DNA of 47,964 nt from Clostridia bacterium. Lineage in GTDB: Bacteria; Bacillota; Clostridia; Oscillospirales; Acutalibacteraceae. This document shows positions 41,259-47,964 of this stretch, one piece after another. The translations under genes and the position numbers were made by a program. The number at the start of each line of letters is the position of its first letter. Position 1 is the first letter of the stretch. The stretch spans positions 1-47,964 of the forward strand of contig JAFTSH010000004.1 in assembly GCA_017467405.1 (NCBI GenBank), given 5' to 3'. The notes beneath the pieces are model-generated. The model saw only the letters and a list, made by a program, of their open reading frames with translations, was not told the DNA's origin and made no database searches.

Positions 41259-42251
41259 TTAGTCCTCCTTAAGACCGATCATTGCCAGCGTTGCGGGCAT
41301 TTCGTGTGCAGTATTGCGATGCTTGCCTCCAGTCACGAGATCGAAGCAGGAGGCGATAAGCTTTCCGTTCCATATGATTGGCTCACCGGGTTGGTCGAGC
41401 TCACCGTTAAGGCCGTCGCTGTCGGGGCTCTGAGCAAGACGGCTGACCTTTGCGTCGGGTGTTACCTTGACGATGGCGTTTGCGGAGAAGTCGGCGATAT
41501 ACAGATTGCCTTCCTCGTCCATTATCATTCCGTCGGTGCTGACGAGCTCCTCTGCGTTCTGTGCCCATACGGCGTTTTCACGTACGCTTCCGTCCTGGTT
41601 GAAGGTAAGACGGTAAACGGCACCGTCACCGAAGTTTCCGACGTACAGATTACCTTGCTTGTCAAACTCAATTCCGTCCACTCCGTACTGACAGTCGGGA
41701 TCGTAGGTTATGAAGGTGGCAAGTATGTTCTTATCCTCAAGGGTATTAGTAATATCGATTCCCTCGTCGTCAAGAGCGAAGCGGTAAACGCAGCTTACGA
41801 GTTTACCCGAGGGATCCTCTACCTTTTCGAGGGAACTCTGGGTTACGTAGATGTATCCGTCACGGATTCTCATTCCGTTGGGATGCTCCATATTGCGGGC
41901 AACCTCGGTGCATTTTACGACCTCGTTATCGGCGATGCGCAGTCTGAGGATGCGTCCCTTGAACTTGAGATGCTCGTGTCCGGGCCAACCCTGATTGTCG
42001 CAGACATAAAGATCTCCGTCGGGACCGAAGGCGATTCCCATCGGGCTTGCAAGTCCCGTCTCGCTGTGAACGGGAACGTCAATCCACTTGCTGATATCAC
42101 CGTCGGGGGTGATTTTCACTATGCAGCCGGGAAGCGTCTGATCCGCGTAGTTGGGGCAGGCGAGGATAAGGTTACCATCCGAATCGATCGTCATTCCGTC
42201 GGGGGTGCTGATATATTCGGGAAGCTTGGCAAAAAGCTTTGACTGTTTCAT
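41259..42251 (-). CDS. SMP-30/gluconolactonase-like protein
   Basis: The 330-aa product is a six-bladed beta-propeller with repeated blades of the type DGMTIDSDGNLILACP, MGIAFGPDGDLYVCDN, DGIEFDKQGNLYVGNFG and DGMIMDEEGNLYIADF. Metal ligands of SMP-30 lactonases (the Asn in HPNGM and Asp residues in later blades) appear present. The family hydrolyses sugar lactones. In this operon it may open a lactone made by the dehydrogenase, or bind a sugar-like effector. Confidence 0.85.
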   Translation of the reverse strand: MKQSKLFAKLPEYISTPDGMTIDSDGNLILACPNYADQTLPGCIVKITPDGDISKWIDVPVHSETGLASPMGIAFGPDGDLYVCDNQGWPGHEHLKFKGRILRLRIADNEVVKCTEVARNMEHPNGMRIRDGYIYVTQSSLEKVEDPSGKLVSCVYRFALDDEGIDITNTLEDKNILATFITYDPDCQYGVDGIEFDKQGNLYVGNFGDGAVYRLTFNQDGSVRENAVWAQNAEELVSTDGMIMDEEGNLYIADFSANAIVKVTPDAKVSRLAQSPDSDGLNGELDQPGEPIIWNGKLIASCFDLVTGGKHRNTAHEMPATLAMIGLKED

Positions 42252-42283
42252 GTATTGATATCCTTTCTTTAATGGGAGTGTGA

Positions 42284-43819
42284 TTATACGAGAGAGGTGC
42301 TTCGCTGATAAGCGCCAAGCTCGTGCACTGTAGAGCGTATGATCGGATAGCTGCGGCGGAAGATGGGCTTGAGCTGCTCGTATTTTGCGTGCTCGGTGGG
42401 ATCGGGAGAAATGATGTCCTTTATCTGCAGGAAGCGTTCGATAACGTCAAAGCTATCAAACACGCCTGCACCGACGCCGGCAATTATTGCCGCGCCCATC
42501 GAGCATGCCTCTTCGAGAACGTTGGGGCGTTGAATCTCAACACCGTAAACGTCGGCAAACATCTTGAGCCAGCTTTCGCTTCTGGCACCGCCGCCGATTA
42601 CTACCAGGCGGTCGATGTTAACCTGCTTTGTAAAGGCGTCAAGCACCATATCAAGCGTCAGGGCAACGCCCTCCATTACGGAGCGCATTACGTCGTCAAG
42701 GGTATGCTCGAGCGTAAGCCCGAGGAAAGCGCCGCGCGCGTCGGGATCCCAGTGTGGGCTGCGCTCGCCTATCAGGTGGGGGAGGAACAAAAGTCCCTTT
42801 GCACCTGCCGGGGAACGCCTGACGGCTTCTTCGACGCGATCGTATACGTCCCTGCCCTCTGCCGCGGCAGCGGCCTTTTCACCGCCGCAAAGGCGTGAAA
42901 CGGCCCAGCTCAGCGAGCCGCCTCCGCTCTGAATGGTTCCGCAGGGCATACAGTAACCGGGGACGACGTGACCGAAGTTTACGGTAGTCATATCGGGATC
43001 AACGACGGGAATGCGGGAGGCCATCGAAATCCACGACGAGGTTCCCATACAGCTGTTTGCGATTCCTTCACGGACACATCCCGTGCCGACGGCGGCGCAG
43101 GGACCATCGCCTCCGCCCATTACTACGGGCGTGCCCTCAACGAGTCCCGTTGCGCGAGCGGCTTCTGCCGTCACCTTGCCTGCGATCGCGGTGGAGGGGA
43201 GAACCTCTGGCATCTTGCTCTTTTCAAGCCCGAATACCGAAAGCATTTCGTCCGACCACGTCCCCTTGACGAGATCGTACGCGCAGGTGGAGCTTGCGTC
43301 TGAATTTTCGGTCGCGATGCGGCCGGTGAGCTTGTATACTATGTAATCCTTGGCGTTAAGAGTTACCGCCGTTTTTGCGTAGACCTCGGGCTCGTTTTCG
43401 CGTATCCAGGCAAGCTTGAAGGCACTGTACGAGGGGCTGATGCGATGTCCGGTGATGCGGTAAAAATCCTCTTCCTTCATTTCGCGGCGGACGTGCTGCT
43501 CCTGAGCGGACGAACGCATATCCGCCCAGATGATTGCGTTGCGGACCGGCTCGCCGTGAGCGTCAAGGCAAAGGCAACCCATCATTTGTCCGCTGAAGGA
43601 GACCGCGGCAACCTGAGACGGATCGACCGTTGAAAGCAGCTCGCGGGTGGTGGTGCATACCGCATTCCACCAATCCTCTGCACGCTGTTCTGCCCAGTTG
43701 CCGTTTGTGACCAAAAGATCGTAATGGTGTACTCGGCTTGCAATAAGCTTGCCGTCCGATGAGTATAGCGTAGCTTTATTGCCCGAAGTGCCCAGATCGT
43801 GGGCAAGTAAGTAGGTCAT
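42284..43819 (-). CDS. FGGY-family carbohydrate kinase
   Basis: The 511-aa product starts LLAHDLGTSGNKATLY (phosphate-1 loop). It has FSGQMMGCLCLD, IIWADMRS, a central MGGGDGPCAAVGTG, LLFLPHLIGERSPHWDP, and the adenosine motif VVIGGGARSESWLKMFADV. It is closest in general layout to xylulokinases. FGGY kinases phosphorylate pentuloses, pentitols, glycerol and related polyols. It is expected to make the phosphorylated substrate for the radical enzyme. A strong RBS (gaaggaggtagctt) precedes the start. Confidence 0.92.
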   Translation of the reverse strand: MTYLLAHDLGTSGNKATLYSSDGKLIASRVHHYDLLVTNGNWAEQRAEDWWNAVCTTTRELLSTVDPSQVAAVSFSGQMMGCLCLDAHGEPVRNAIIWADMRSSAQEQHVRREMKEEDFYRITGHRISPSYSAFKLAWIRENEPEVYAKTAVTLNAKDYIVYKLTGRIATENSDASSTCAYDLVKGTWSDEMLSVFGLEKSKMPEVLPSTAIAGKVTAEAARATGLVEGTPVVMGGGDGPCAAVGTGCVREGIANSCMGTSSWISMASRIPVVDPDMTTVNFGHVVPGYCMPCGTIQSGGGSLSWAVSRLCGGEKAAAAAEGRDVYDRVEEAVRRSPAGAKGLLFLPHLIGERSPHWDPDARGAFLGLTLEHTLDDVMRSVMEGVALTLDMVLDAFTKQVNIDRLVVIGGGARSESWLKMFADVYGVEIQRPNVLEEACSMGAAIIAGVGAGVFDSFDVIERFLQIKDIISPDPTEHAKYEQLKPIFRRSYPIIRSTVHELGAYQRSTSLV

Positions 43820-43831
43820 AAGCTACCTCCT

Positions 43832-44857
43832 TCAGAATTTGATGACCATCTTCATCATGGGATCGCGGCGCTCGATCTTTTCAAACGCCTTATCGATATC
43901 TTCAAAATCAAACACGTGTGAGATGTAGTCGTTAGGATTGAGTATTCCGAGCTGAATCCAGTTGACGATCTGTCCGTGAGCCTCGGATTCGGCAACCTTG
44001 GAGGGGAACTGATTGAACTGCAGCGTCCAGTTGTAGGGGCAGGTGCTCCAATCGATCTCGGTATCGGTCTTGGCCGAAATTCCGTAAACGCAGATCTTTG
44101 CGTCCGGCTTGATGATCGAAAGACCGGTGTTGATAAAGCTGTTAACGCCGACGGCATCAAGCGCAAAATCCACGCCGTCGGGGCACACCGCACGAACGGC
44201 GCTTACGACGTCTTGCTTGGCGGAATTAACGACTACGTCAGCACCGCGCTGCTTGGCAAGCTCGAGCTTTTCGTCTGAAATATCCATCGCGATGATGGGG
44301 CCCATTCCGGTCAGCTTTGCAAACTGAACGAAGCTCAGACCGACGGGGCCGAGACCGAGGATGGCGATGCTCTTGTTGGGAGCCATTCCGAAGGTCTTCA
44401 TGGTACTGAGTACCTCACGGAAGGTGATTATCATTGCGGAGGAAACGGGATCAAAATCAGCGGGAAGAATGTTCTGTCCCCAGGCAAACTCGTCGGGAAC
44501 GAGACCGTCGTCCTTCATCGCCTTGGCGTCGGTTACCACGTTATATTCCGAATAGGTTCCCCAGGCGCTGTAATAGCCTTCGGGAACGTCGGACCAGTAG
44601 GGCATAAGCACGAGGTCGCCGACCTTATAATTCTTTACCTTGCTTCCGAGCTCAACGACGCGTCCGACACCCTCGTGTCCGAGAACGACGGGATAATCGT
44701 CAACTCCCTTGAAGGTTCCGTGGACGATCTTACCGTCGGTGCCGTTGCAGACACCGCAGCTTTCGATCTTTACGAGAGCGCTGTACTCATCGTAGATGGG
44801 CATGGGCATTTCTTCGATCTGACATTTTCCGTTGGCGTAAACAACGTAGCTTTTCAT
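43832..44857 (-). CDS. Zinc-type (MDR) alcohol/polyol dehydrogenase
   Basis: ATG 44857 has ggag 9 nt upstream; the TTG at 44866 is too close. The 341-aa product has catalytic zinc ligands C37 (CGVCNGTD) and H61-E62 (LGHEGVGRV), and a Rossmann loop LGLGPVGLSFVQFAK. The four-cysteine structural-zinc lobe is missing. It could oxidise a polyol or sugar at the start of the pathway or reduce the aldehyde formed at the end. First gene of the operon. Confidence 0.9.
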   Translation of the reverse strand: MKSYVVYANGKCQIEEMPMPIYDEYSALVKIESCGVCNGTDGKIVHGTFKGVDDYPVVLGHEGVGRVVELGSKVKNYKVGDLVLMPYWSDVPEGYYSAWGTYSEYNVVTDAKAMKDDGLVPDEFAWGQNILPADFDPVSSAMIITFREVLSTMKTFGMAPNKSIAILGLGPVGLSFVQFAKLTGMGPIIAMDISDEKLELAKQRGADVVVNSAKQDVVSAVRAVCPDGVDFALDAVGVNSFINTGLSIIKPDAKICVYGISAKTDTEIDWSTCPYNWTLQFNQFPSKVAESEAHGQIVNWIQLGILNPNDYISHVFDFEDIDKAFEKIERRDPMMKMVIKF

Positions 44858-44917
44858 CTGATACAACTCCGTTTCGATTTATTGAATTCTGCACCGACAG
44901 TATGTTCGATGCAGGTA

Positions 44918-44962
44918 ATATTGTACGGACATTATAATACCGCGGATTTATCTTTAAGTCAA
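44918..44962 (-). promoter_or_regulatory. Promoter of the glycyl-radical operon with possible operator
   Basis: On the minus strand TTGACT (44962-44957), 17 nt and TATTAT (44939-44934) give a clear promoter. Just downstream, an imperfect inverted repeat ATTGT-acgg-ACATT (plus strand, about 44920-44933) adjoins the -10 and could bind the operon's GntR-type regulator. Confidence 0.6.
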
Positions 44963-45026
44963 TAGCTTGTGACCAAAACGTGACGGTTTAATCAAAAAAA
45001 GTTTGCGGTACGTACGAACAAACCTG

Positions 45027-45056
45027 TTGACAATTGTTTAAATCGTATGATATATT
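45027..45056 (+). promoter_or_regulatory. Promoter of the CBM9-like surface protein gene
   Basis: TTGACA (45027-45032), an 18-nt spacer and TATATT (45051-45056). It points away from the glycyl-radical operon promoter; the two are about 65 nt apart. Confidence 0.6.
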
Positions 45057-45112
45057 TAGCAAAAAGCAGGCTGTGCGTTATTTTACGCGTGCAGCAGGAC
45101 GGAGGGTAAATT

Positions 45113-46177
45113 ATGCGTAAAGTAATCTCTTGTTTGTTGGCAACCGTTTTACTCGTATTTTGTATTGTTCCGATTACGGCGTCAGCCGCAGATCCTCTCA
45201 CGGTAGAGGCGGAAAAGATCACCATCGTTCCGACTCTTGACGGCACCATTACCGAAAAAGAATGGGGTAAGCCTTTCTATGACGGCGACCCGTCCGCGGA
45301 CAGCGTGATGATACTTCCCGCTGATATCAAAAGCTCAATAGTTCCCAAGAATATTAAACTGTACGTGCGTTGGACCGATTCCGATCTGTACATCGGTGCC
45401 GTGGTTGAGCATCAGACCTATTTCAACAACTATACGGGCTCAAAGATCTGGGAGGCAGATTCCTTTGAACTTGATATTTGCGTCGATTCCACCAATCAGG
45501 CGGCGCGTTGGCGTACCAACACCGGTTATTCAACGACGGACGGCAAGACCTATTCCTACGTTTACGGTATTCCCAACAACTCCAAGGACGGCGTTGACGG
45601 TACCGAGTTGGTAAGAAGCAAGGGAAGAGGTACCGGCGTTTCCGTTGCGGGACTTAAGGATAAGACCGTTACTTACGAAATGTCCTTCCCCTGGAGCTAC
45701 TTCGGAGCAGGCGCTACCATTAAAACCGGACACAGCCTTAAGGTCAACTTCCAGTTCTATCTGGCAGACGGAACCAAAAGCAGCACCTATTTTGAAAATT
45801 CCACCTACCTCGGAAGCGTTTACTACGGAAACAAGGATGGCAATAATAAGGGACAGTATCCCGTCGTTAAGCTGATTGCCGAAAAGAATCCTCCCAAGGT
45901 TACCTCAACTGCTCCCGTTTCCTCGGACGAGCCCGAGTCGAGCAAGCCTGCCGGCGTAACCGTTCCCGATGCACCTTCTTCTCAGACCGAGGTTTCTTCT
46001 CAGGCTTCCGTTTCCTCCGAAACCGTTACGGAGACGGCTCCGACGGAGTCGTTGGTTGAAGAGAACAACGATGAAGAAAACGGCGGGTTCCCGCTGTGGG
46101 CCGTGATCGTGATAGCCGTTGTCGGTGTCGTAGCGATTGCCGCGGTTACGGTGCTCGTTCTCCGCAAAAAGAAATAA
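45113..46177 (+). CDS. Surface-anchored CBM9/DOMON-like protein
   Basis: The 354-aa product has a signal peptide (cleavage near residues 25-26, ITASA-A). A beta-sandwich of the CBM9/DOMON type follows (DGTITEKEWGKPFYDGD, LYVRWTDSDLYIGAVVEH, ADSFELDICVDST, TYEMSFPWSYFG). Then comes a Ser/Thr/Glu/Pro-rich spacer (about 262-322) and a C-terminal membrane helix with LRKKK stop-transfer. It is expected on the outer face of the membrane, binding a sugar or a redox ligand. Divergent transcription from the glycyl-radical operon suggests, but does not prove, a shared substrate. Confidence 0.85.
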   Translation: MRKVISCLLATVLLVFCIVPITASAADPLTVEAEKITIVPTLDGTITEKEWGKPFYDGDPSADSVMILPADIKSSIVPKNIKLYVRWTDSDLYIGAVVEHQTYFNNYTGSKIWEADSFELDICVDSTNQAARWRTNTGYSTTDGKTYSYVYGIPNNSKDGVDGTELVRSKGRGTGVSVAGLKDKTVTYEMSFPWSYFGAGATIKTGHSLKVNFQFYLADGTKSSTYFENSTYLGSVYYGNKDGNNKGQYPVVKLIAEKNPPKVTSTAPVSSDEPESSKPAGVTVPDAPSSQTEVSSQASVSSETVTETAPTESLVEENNDEENGGFPLWAVIVIAVVGVVAIAAVTVLVLRKKK

Positions 46178-46191
46178 TCATACGTAAACCT

Positions 46192-46225
46192 AAAAAAGAC
46201 CTTGTCAAACGACAAGGTCTTTTTT
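46192..46225. terminator. Bidirectional terminator
   Basis: AAAAAAGACCTTGTC and GACAAGGTCTTTTTT form a perfect 15-bp stem with the loop aaac. It serves the CBM9-like gene and the convergent permease gene. Confidence 0.92.
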
Positions 46226-46244
46226 GCGGCTTTATGCGGTTTGG

Positions 46245-47351
46245 TTACAGAAAGAAGAATTTTGAAACCAAGGTCATAACACCGAGGAATATCAGGTTAA
46301 TAAGAGTGAAAAGAAGAAAATACCGTTTGCCGTGTCCGGGATAAAGAATACGGAATTCGCTGAAGGTGATCAGACTTGCCAGCGAGGAGATCAGCGTTCC
46401 GGTACCGCCGATGTTTACGCCCAGAAGCAGAGCGCGGTAATCGGTAGTAAACCTTGACAGCAGGATCGCCGACGGAACGTTGCTGATACCCTGACAGCAC
46501 AGCACCGAAACCAGCAGGGTGTCCTTTTCGAGCACGTATGAAACAAGGTCGTTTACCGCTTCAATGCGGGACAGATTTCCCGCGAAGATAAAGAAAAAGA
46601 AAAAAGTGCCGAGCAGGGGATAGTCGACCATCAGCAACGCTTCGCGATCGGCAAAAAGCAGTATTACCGGAACGAGGATCAGACCTACCCAGAAAGGAAT
46701 GATTCTGAATACGATCAGGAGAGATAAGGCAAACGTAAGAAGGTAAAGCGCCGTTCGGGGCAGATTCAGCTTTTCAGGAAACTCCTCGTTTATCGTAAGC
46801 TTTGTCGGCCTGACGAACAGACAGGCAACGGCCAGCAGGGCTATGGCGAGCAAAAACGGCGGCAGCATAATTAAACAAAACTCGCCCGTGGGTATATTGA
46901 AATAGGAATACAGATAAAGATTTTGCGGATTTCCGAAGGGTGTCAGCATTCCACCGAGATTGGCAGATATGTTTTGCAGAATGAAGAGATACGCCATGTG
47001 CTTTTCTTTTCCGGTAGCCGACAAAGCAAAGTAGCCAAGCGGCAGAAAGGTGATAAGCGCCATGTCGTTGGCTATCAGCATCGAGCCCAGAAAGGTGATG
47101 GCAATAAGCATTAGAAAAAGACTTCTGAGGTTTCCCGTGATAAGCACGAGCCGTCTGGCGACGATGGTGAAGAACTTAATGTTTCTCAGCGCACATATTA
47201 CCGCAAGGGTTAAAAAAAGACACACCAGCGTGTTCCAGTCGAAATACTCCGAATATCCTGCATCCGGCGGAACGAAAAACGAGGTGATGAGTGCGGCAAC
47301 GGCGGCTACACAAAAAACGATATTCTTTTTAATGAATCTTACGACAGGCAT
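46245..47351 (-). CDS. SLC13/ArsB/NhaD-like ion permease
   Basis: ATG 47351 has aaaaggag upstream; the open frame extends to 47393 without an RBS. The 368-aa product is very hydrophobic with about ten membrane helices. It contains ANLGGMLTPFGNPQNLYLY and, in the second half, ISNVPSAILLSRF followed by NIGGTGTLISSLASLI. These are the paired re-entrant loop motifs of the ion transporter superfamily that includes CitM, DASS and ArsB. It is expected to move an organic or inorganic anion, perhaps with Na+. The substrate is unknown. Confidence 0.85.
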   Translation of the reverse strand: MPVVRFIKKNIVFCVAAVAALITSFFVPPDAGYSEYFDWNTLVCLFLTLAVICALRNIKFFTIVARRLVLITGNLRSLFLMLIAITFLGSMLIANDMALITFLPLGYFALSATGKEKHMAYLFILQNISANLGGMLTPFGNPQNLYLYSYFNIPTGEFCLIMLPPFLLAIALLAVACLFVRPTKLTINEEFPEKLNLPRTALYLLTFALSLLIVFRIIPFWVGLILVPVILLFADREALLMVDYPLLGTFFFFFIFAGNLSRIEAVNDLVSYVLEKDTLLVSVLCCQGISNVPSAILLSRFTTDYRALLLGVNIGGTGTLISSLASLITFSEFRILYPGHGKRYFLLFTLINLIFLGVMTLVSKFFFL

Positions 47352-47499
47352 AAACAAGGCTCCTTTTTGCACTGTCAGCCATAATACACCCATCGTTCGG
47401 ATTTAGCAAGAGCCTTGTCGAAAAAAATCGAATATTTTTAAGTTATAAGAGAAGACGCGGCGCAGGATTTCAAATTAACAAAACTTAAACATCTCTCAA

Positions 47500-47528
47500 A
47501 AATTTCGCAAACAACCGAAAGGTATAAT
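47500..47528 (+). promoter_or_regulatory. Promoter with consensus -10 and weak -35
   Basis: TATAAT at 47523-47528 lies about 20 nt upstream of the RBS of the small gene at 47563. No good -35 is seen at the usual distance (AAATTT at 47500), so an activator or an alternative sigma factor may be involved. Confidence 0.4.
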
Positions 47529-47562
47529 GAACTCACAAAATCAAGAAAAGGAGATTATAACA

Positions 47563-47778
47563 ATGTCTAAATTCGTAGAAGTAAATGAGAAAATCGCAGA
47601 GAAGGTAGTTGAAGGCTACAAGAAGATCGAGGACGGCGTTGTCAGCGGCTATAAGAAAATTGAGGAAGGCGCTGTTGAAGGCTTCAATAAGGTAAACGAC
47701 AAAATCATCGAAAAGGTTTTTTCTAAGGATGGCGAAACCGTAGAGGACACTAAGAAAAGACTTTCCGGCGACAAATAA
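47563..47778 (+). CDS. Small charged protein with amphipathic repeats
   Basis: ATG 47563 follows aaaaggagattataaca. The 71-aa product contains three copies of an 11-residue unit (VEGYKKIEDGV, VSGYKKIEEGA, VEGFNKVNDKI), giving a long amphipathic helix, and ends KDGETVEDTKKRL. Small proteins of this type are common in gut Clostridia. The repeat resembles lipid-associating or LEA-like helices, but no function is known. The gene downstream is probably cotranscribed. Confidence 0.8.
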   Translation: MSKFVEVNEKIAEKVVEGYKKIEDGVVSGYKKIEEGAVEGFNKVNDKIIEKVFSKDGETVEDTKKRLSGDK

Positions 47779-47803
47779 TTCAGCAAACAAGAAGAGGATG
47801 CAA

Positions 47804-47964
47804 ATGAATAAGGAAACAACCTTTATTTATAATTACTCAGCAAAAGAAAATAAAGAGGTTCAGGATATCAGAAACAAATACCTTCCCCGTGAGGAAAGCA
47901 AACTGGAAGAACTTAAACGGTTAGATTATACCGTGCAGAACTCCGGAATGATTGAATCTCTATG
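47804..47964 (+). CDS. Small conserved protein, truncated by the window end
   Basis: ATG 47804 has agaggatgcaa upstream and the frame stays open to the last base (53 codons seen). It starts MNKETTFIYNYSAKENKEV and continues PREESKLEELKRLD, a sequence I recognise as a short conserved protein of Clostridia that usually continues into membrane helices. The rest lies outside the window. Confidence 0.75.
   Translation, partial: MNKETTFIYNYSAKENKEVQDIRNKYLPREESKLEELKRLDYTVQNSGMIESL

Overview
The window looks like a chromosomal segment of an anaerobic, low-redox member of the Clostridia, most likely an uncultured gut Oscillospiraceae/Ruminococcaceae-type bacterium. This is inferred from AGGAGG-type ribosome binding sites, a BclA-like collagen gene, a glycyl radical enzyme, a 2-hydroxyacyl-CoA dehydratase-type activase, a V-type ATPase and a Pectate_lyase_3 surface protein. 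No species call is possible from sequence alone.

Layout. 1-265: the end of an rRNA operon (5S rRNA, tRNA-Asn, strong terminator). 266-6930: an AT-rich accessory zone with a large collagen-like gene (minus strand), small single-gene units (CrtO-like membrane protein, YdcF/DUF218, TPR-like membrane protein, a hypothetical), a truncated XRE-type regulator, a Cu/Zn superoxide dismutase-like gene, several families of short stem-loop repeats, and a repeated promoter/RBS module that also occurs without a gene. 6995-14456: a complete seven-gene V-type ATPase operon in the order E-DUF2764-A-B-D-I-K, with Na+-type ligands in subunit K. 14480-18282: a lipoprotein and an 893-residue membrane-anchored double beta-helix protein. 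18288-24822 (minus): a six-gene run with a tandem activase, its split partner, an orphan DNA methyltransferase, a PHP phosphatase, a DAK-type C-terminal domain protein and DUF6472. 24860-25666 (minus): a CBS-domain gene.

25813-36620: an arginine operon, argC-argJ-argB-argD-argF-carA-carB, behind a promoter and several ARG-box-like sites. Two features are unusual. CarA lacks the glutaminase nucleophile and the catalytic His, so the synthetase is predicted to use free ammonia. CarB is fused in frame to a diaminopimelate epimerase (DapF) domain that has lost its first catalytic cysteine.

36636-44962 (minus): a seven-gene catabolic operon encoding a zinc-type dehydrogenase, FGGY kinase, SMP-30-type lactonase, GntR/HutC regulator, deoxyribose-phosphate aldolase homologue, glycyl-radical activase and glycyl radical enzyme. 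I read it as a candidate undescribed radical-based sugar or polyol pathway: kinase, radical dehydration or ring opening, then aldol cleavage. The glycyl radical enzyme has C-N-W where the usual C-x-E stands. The operon diverges from a cell-surface CBM9/DOMON-like protein. 46245-47964 holds an SLC13/ArsB-like permease and two small proteins, the last cut by the window end.
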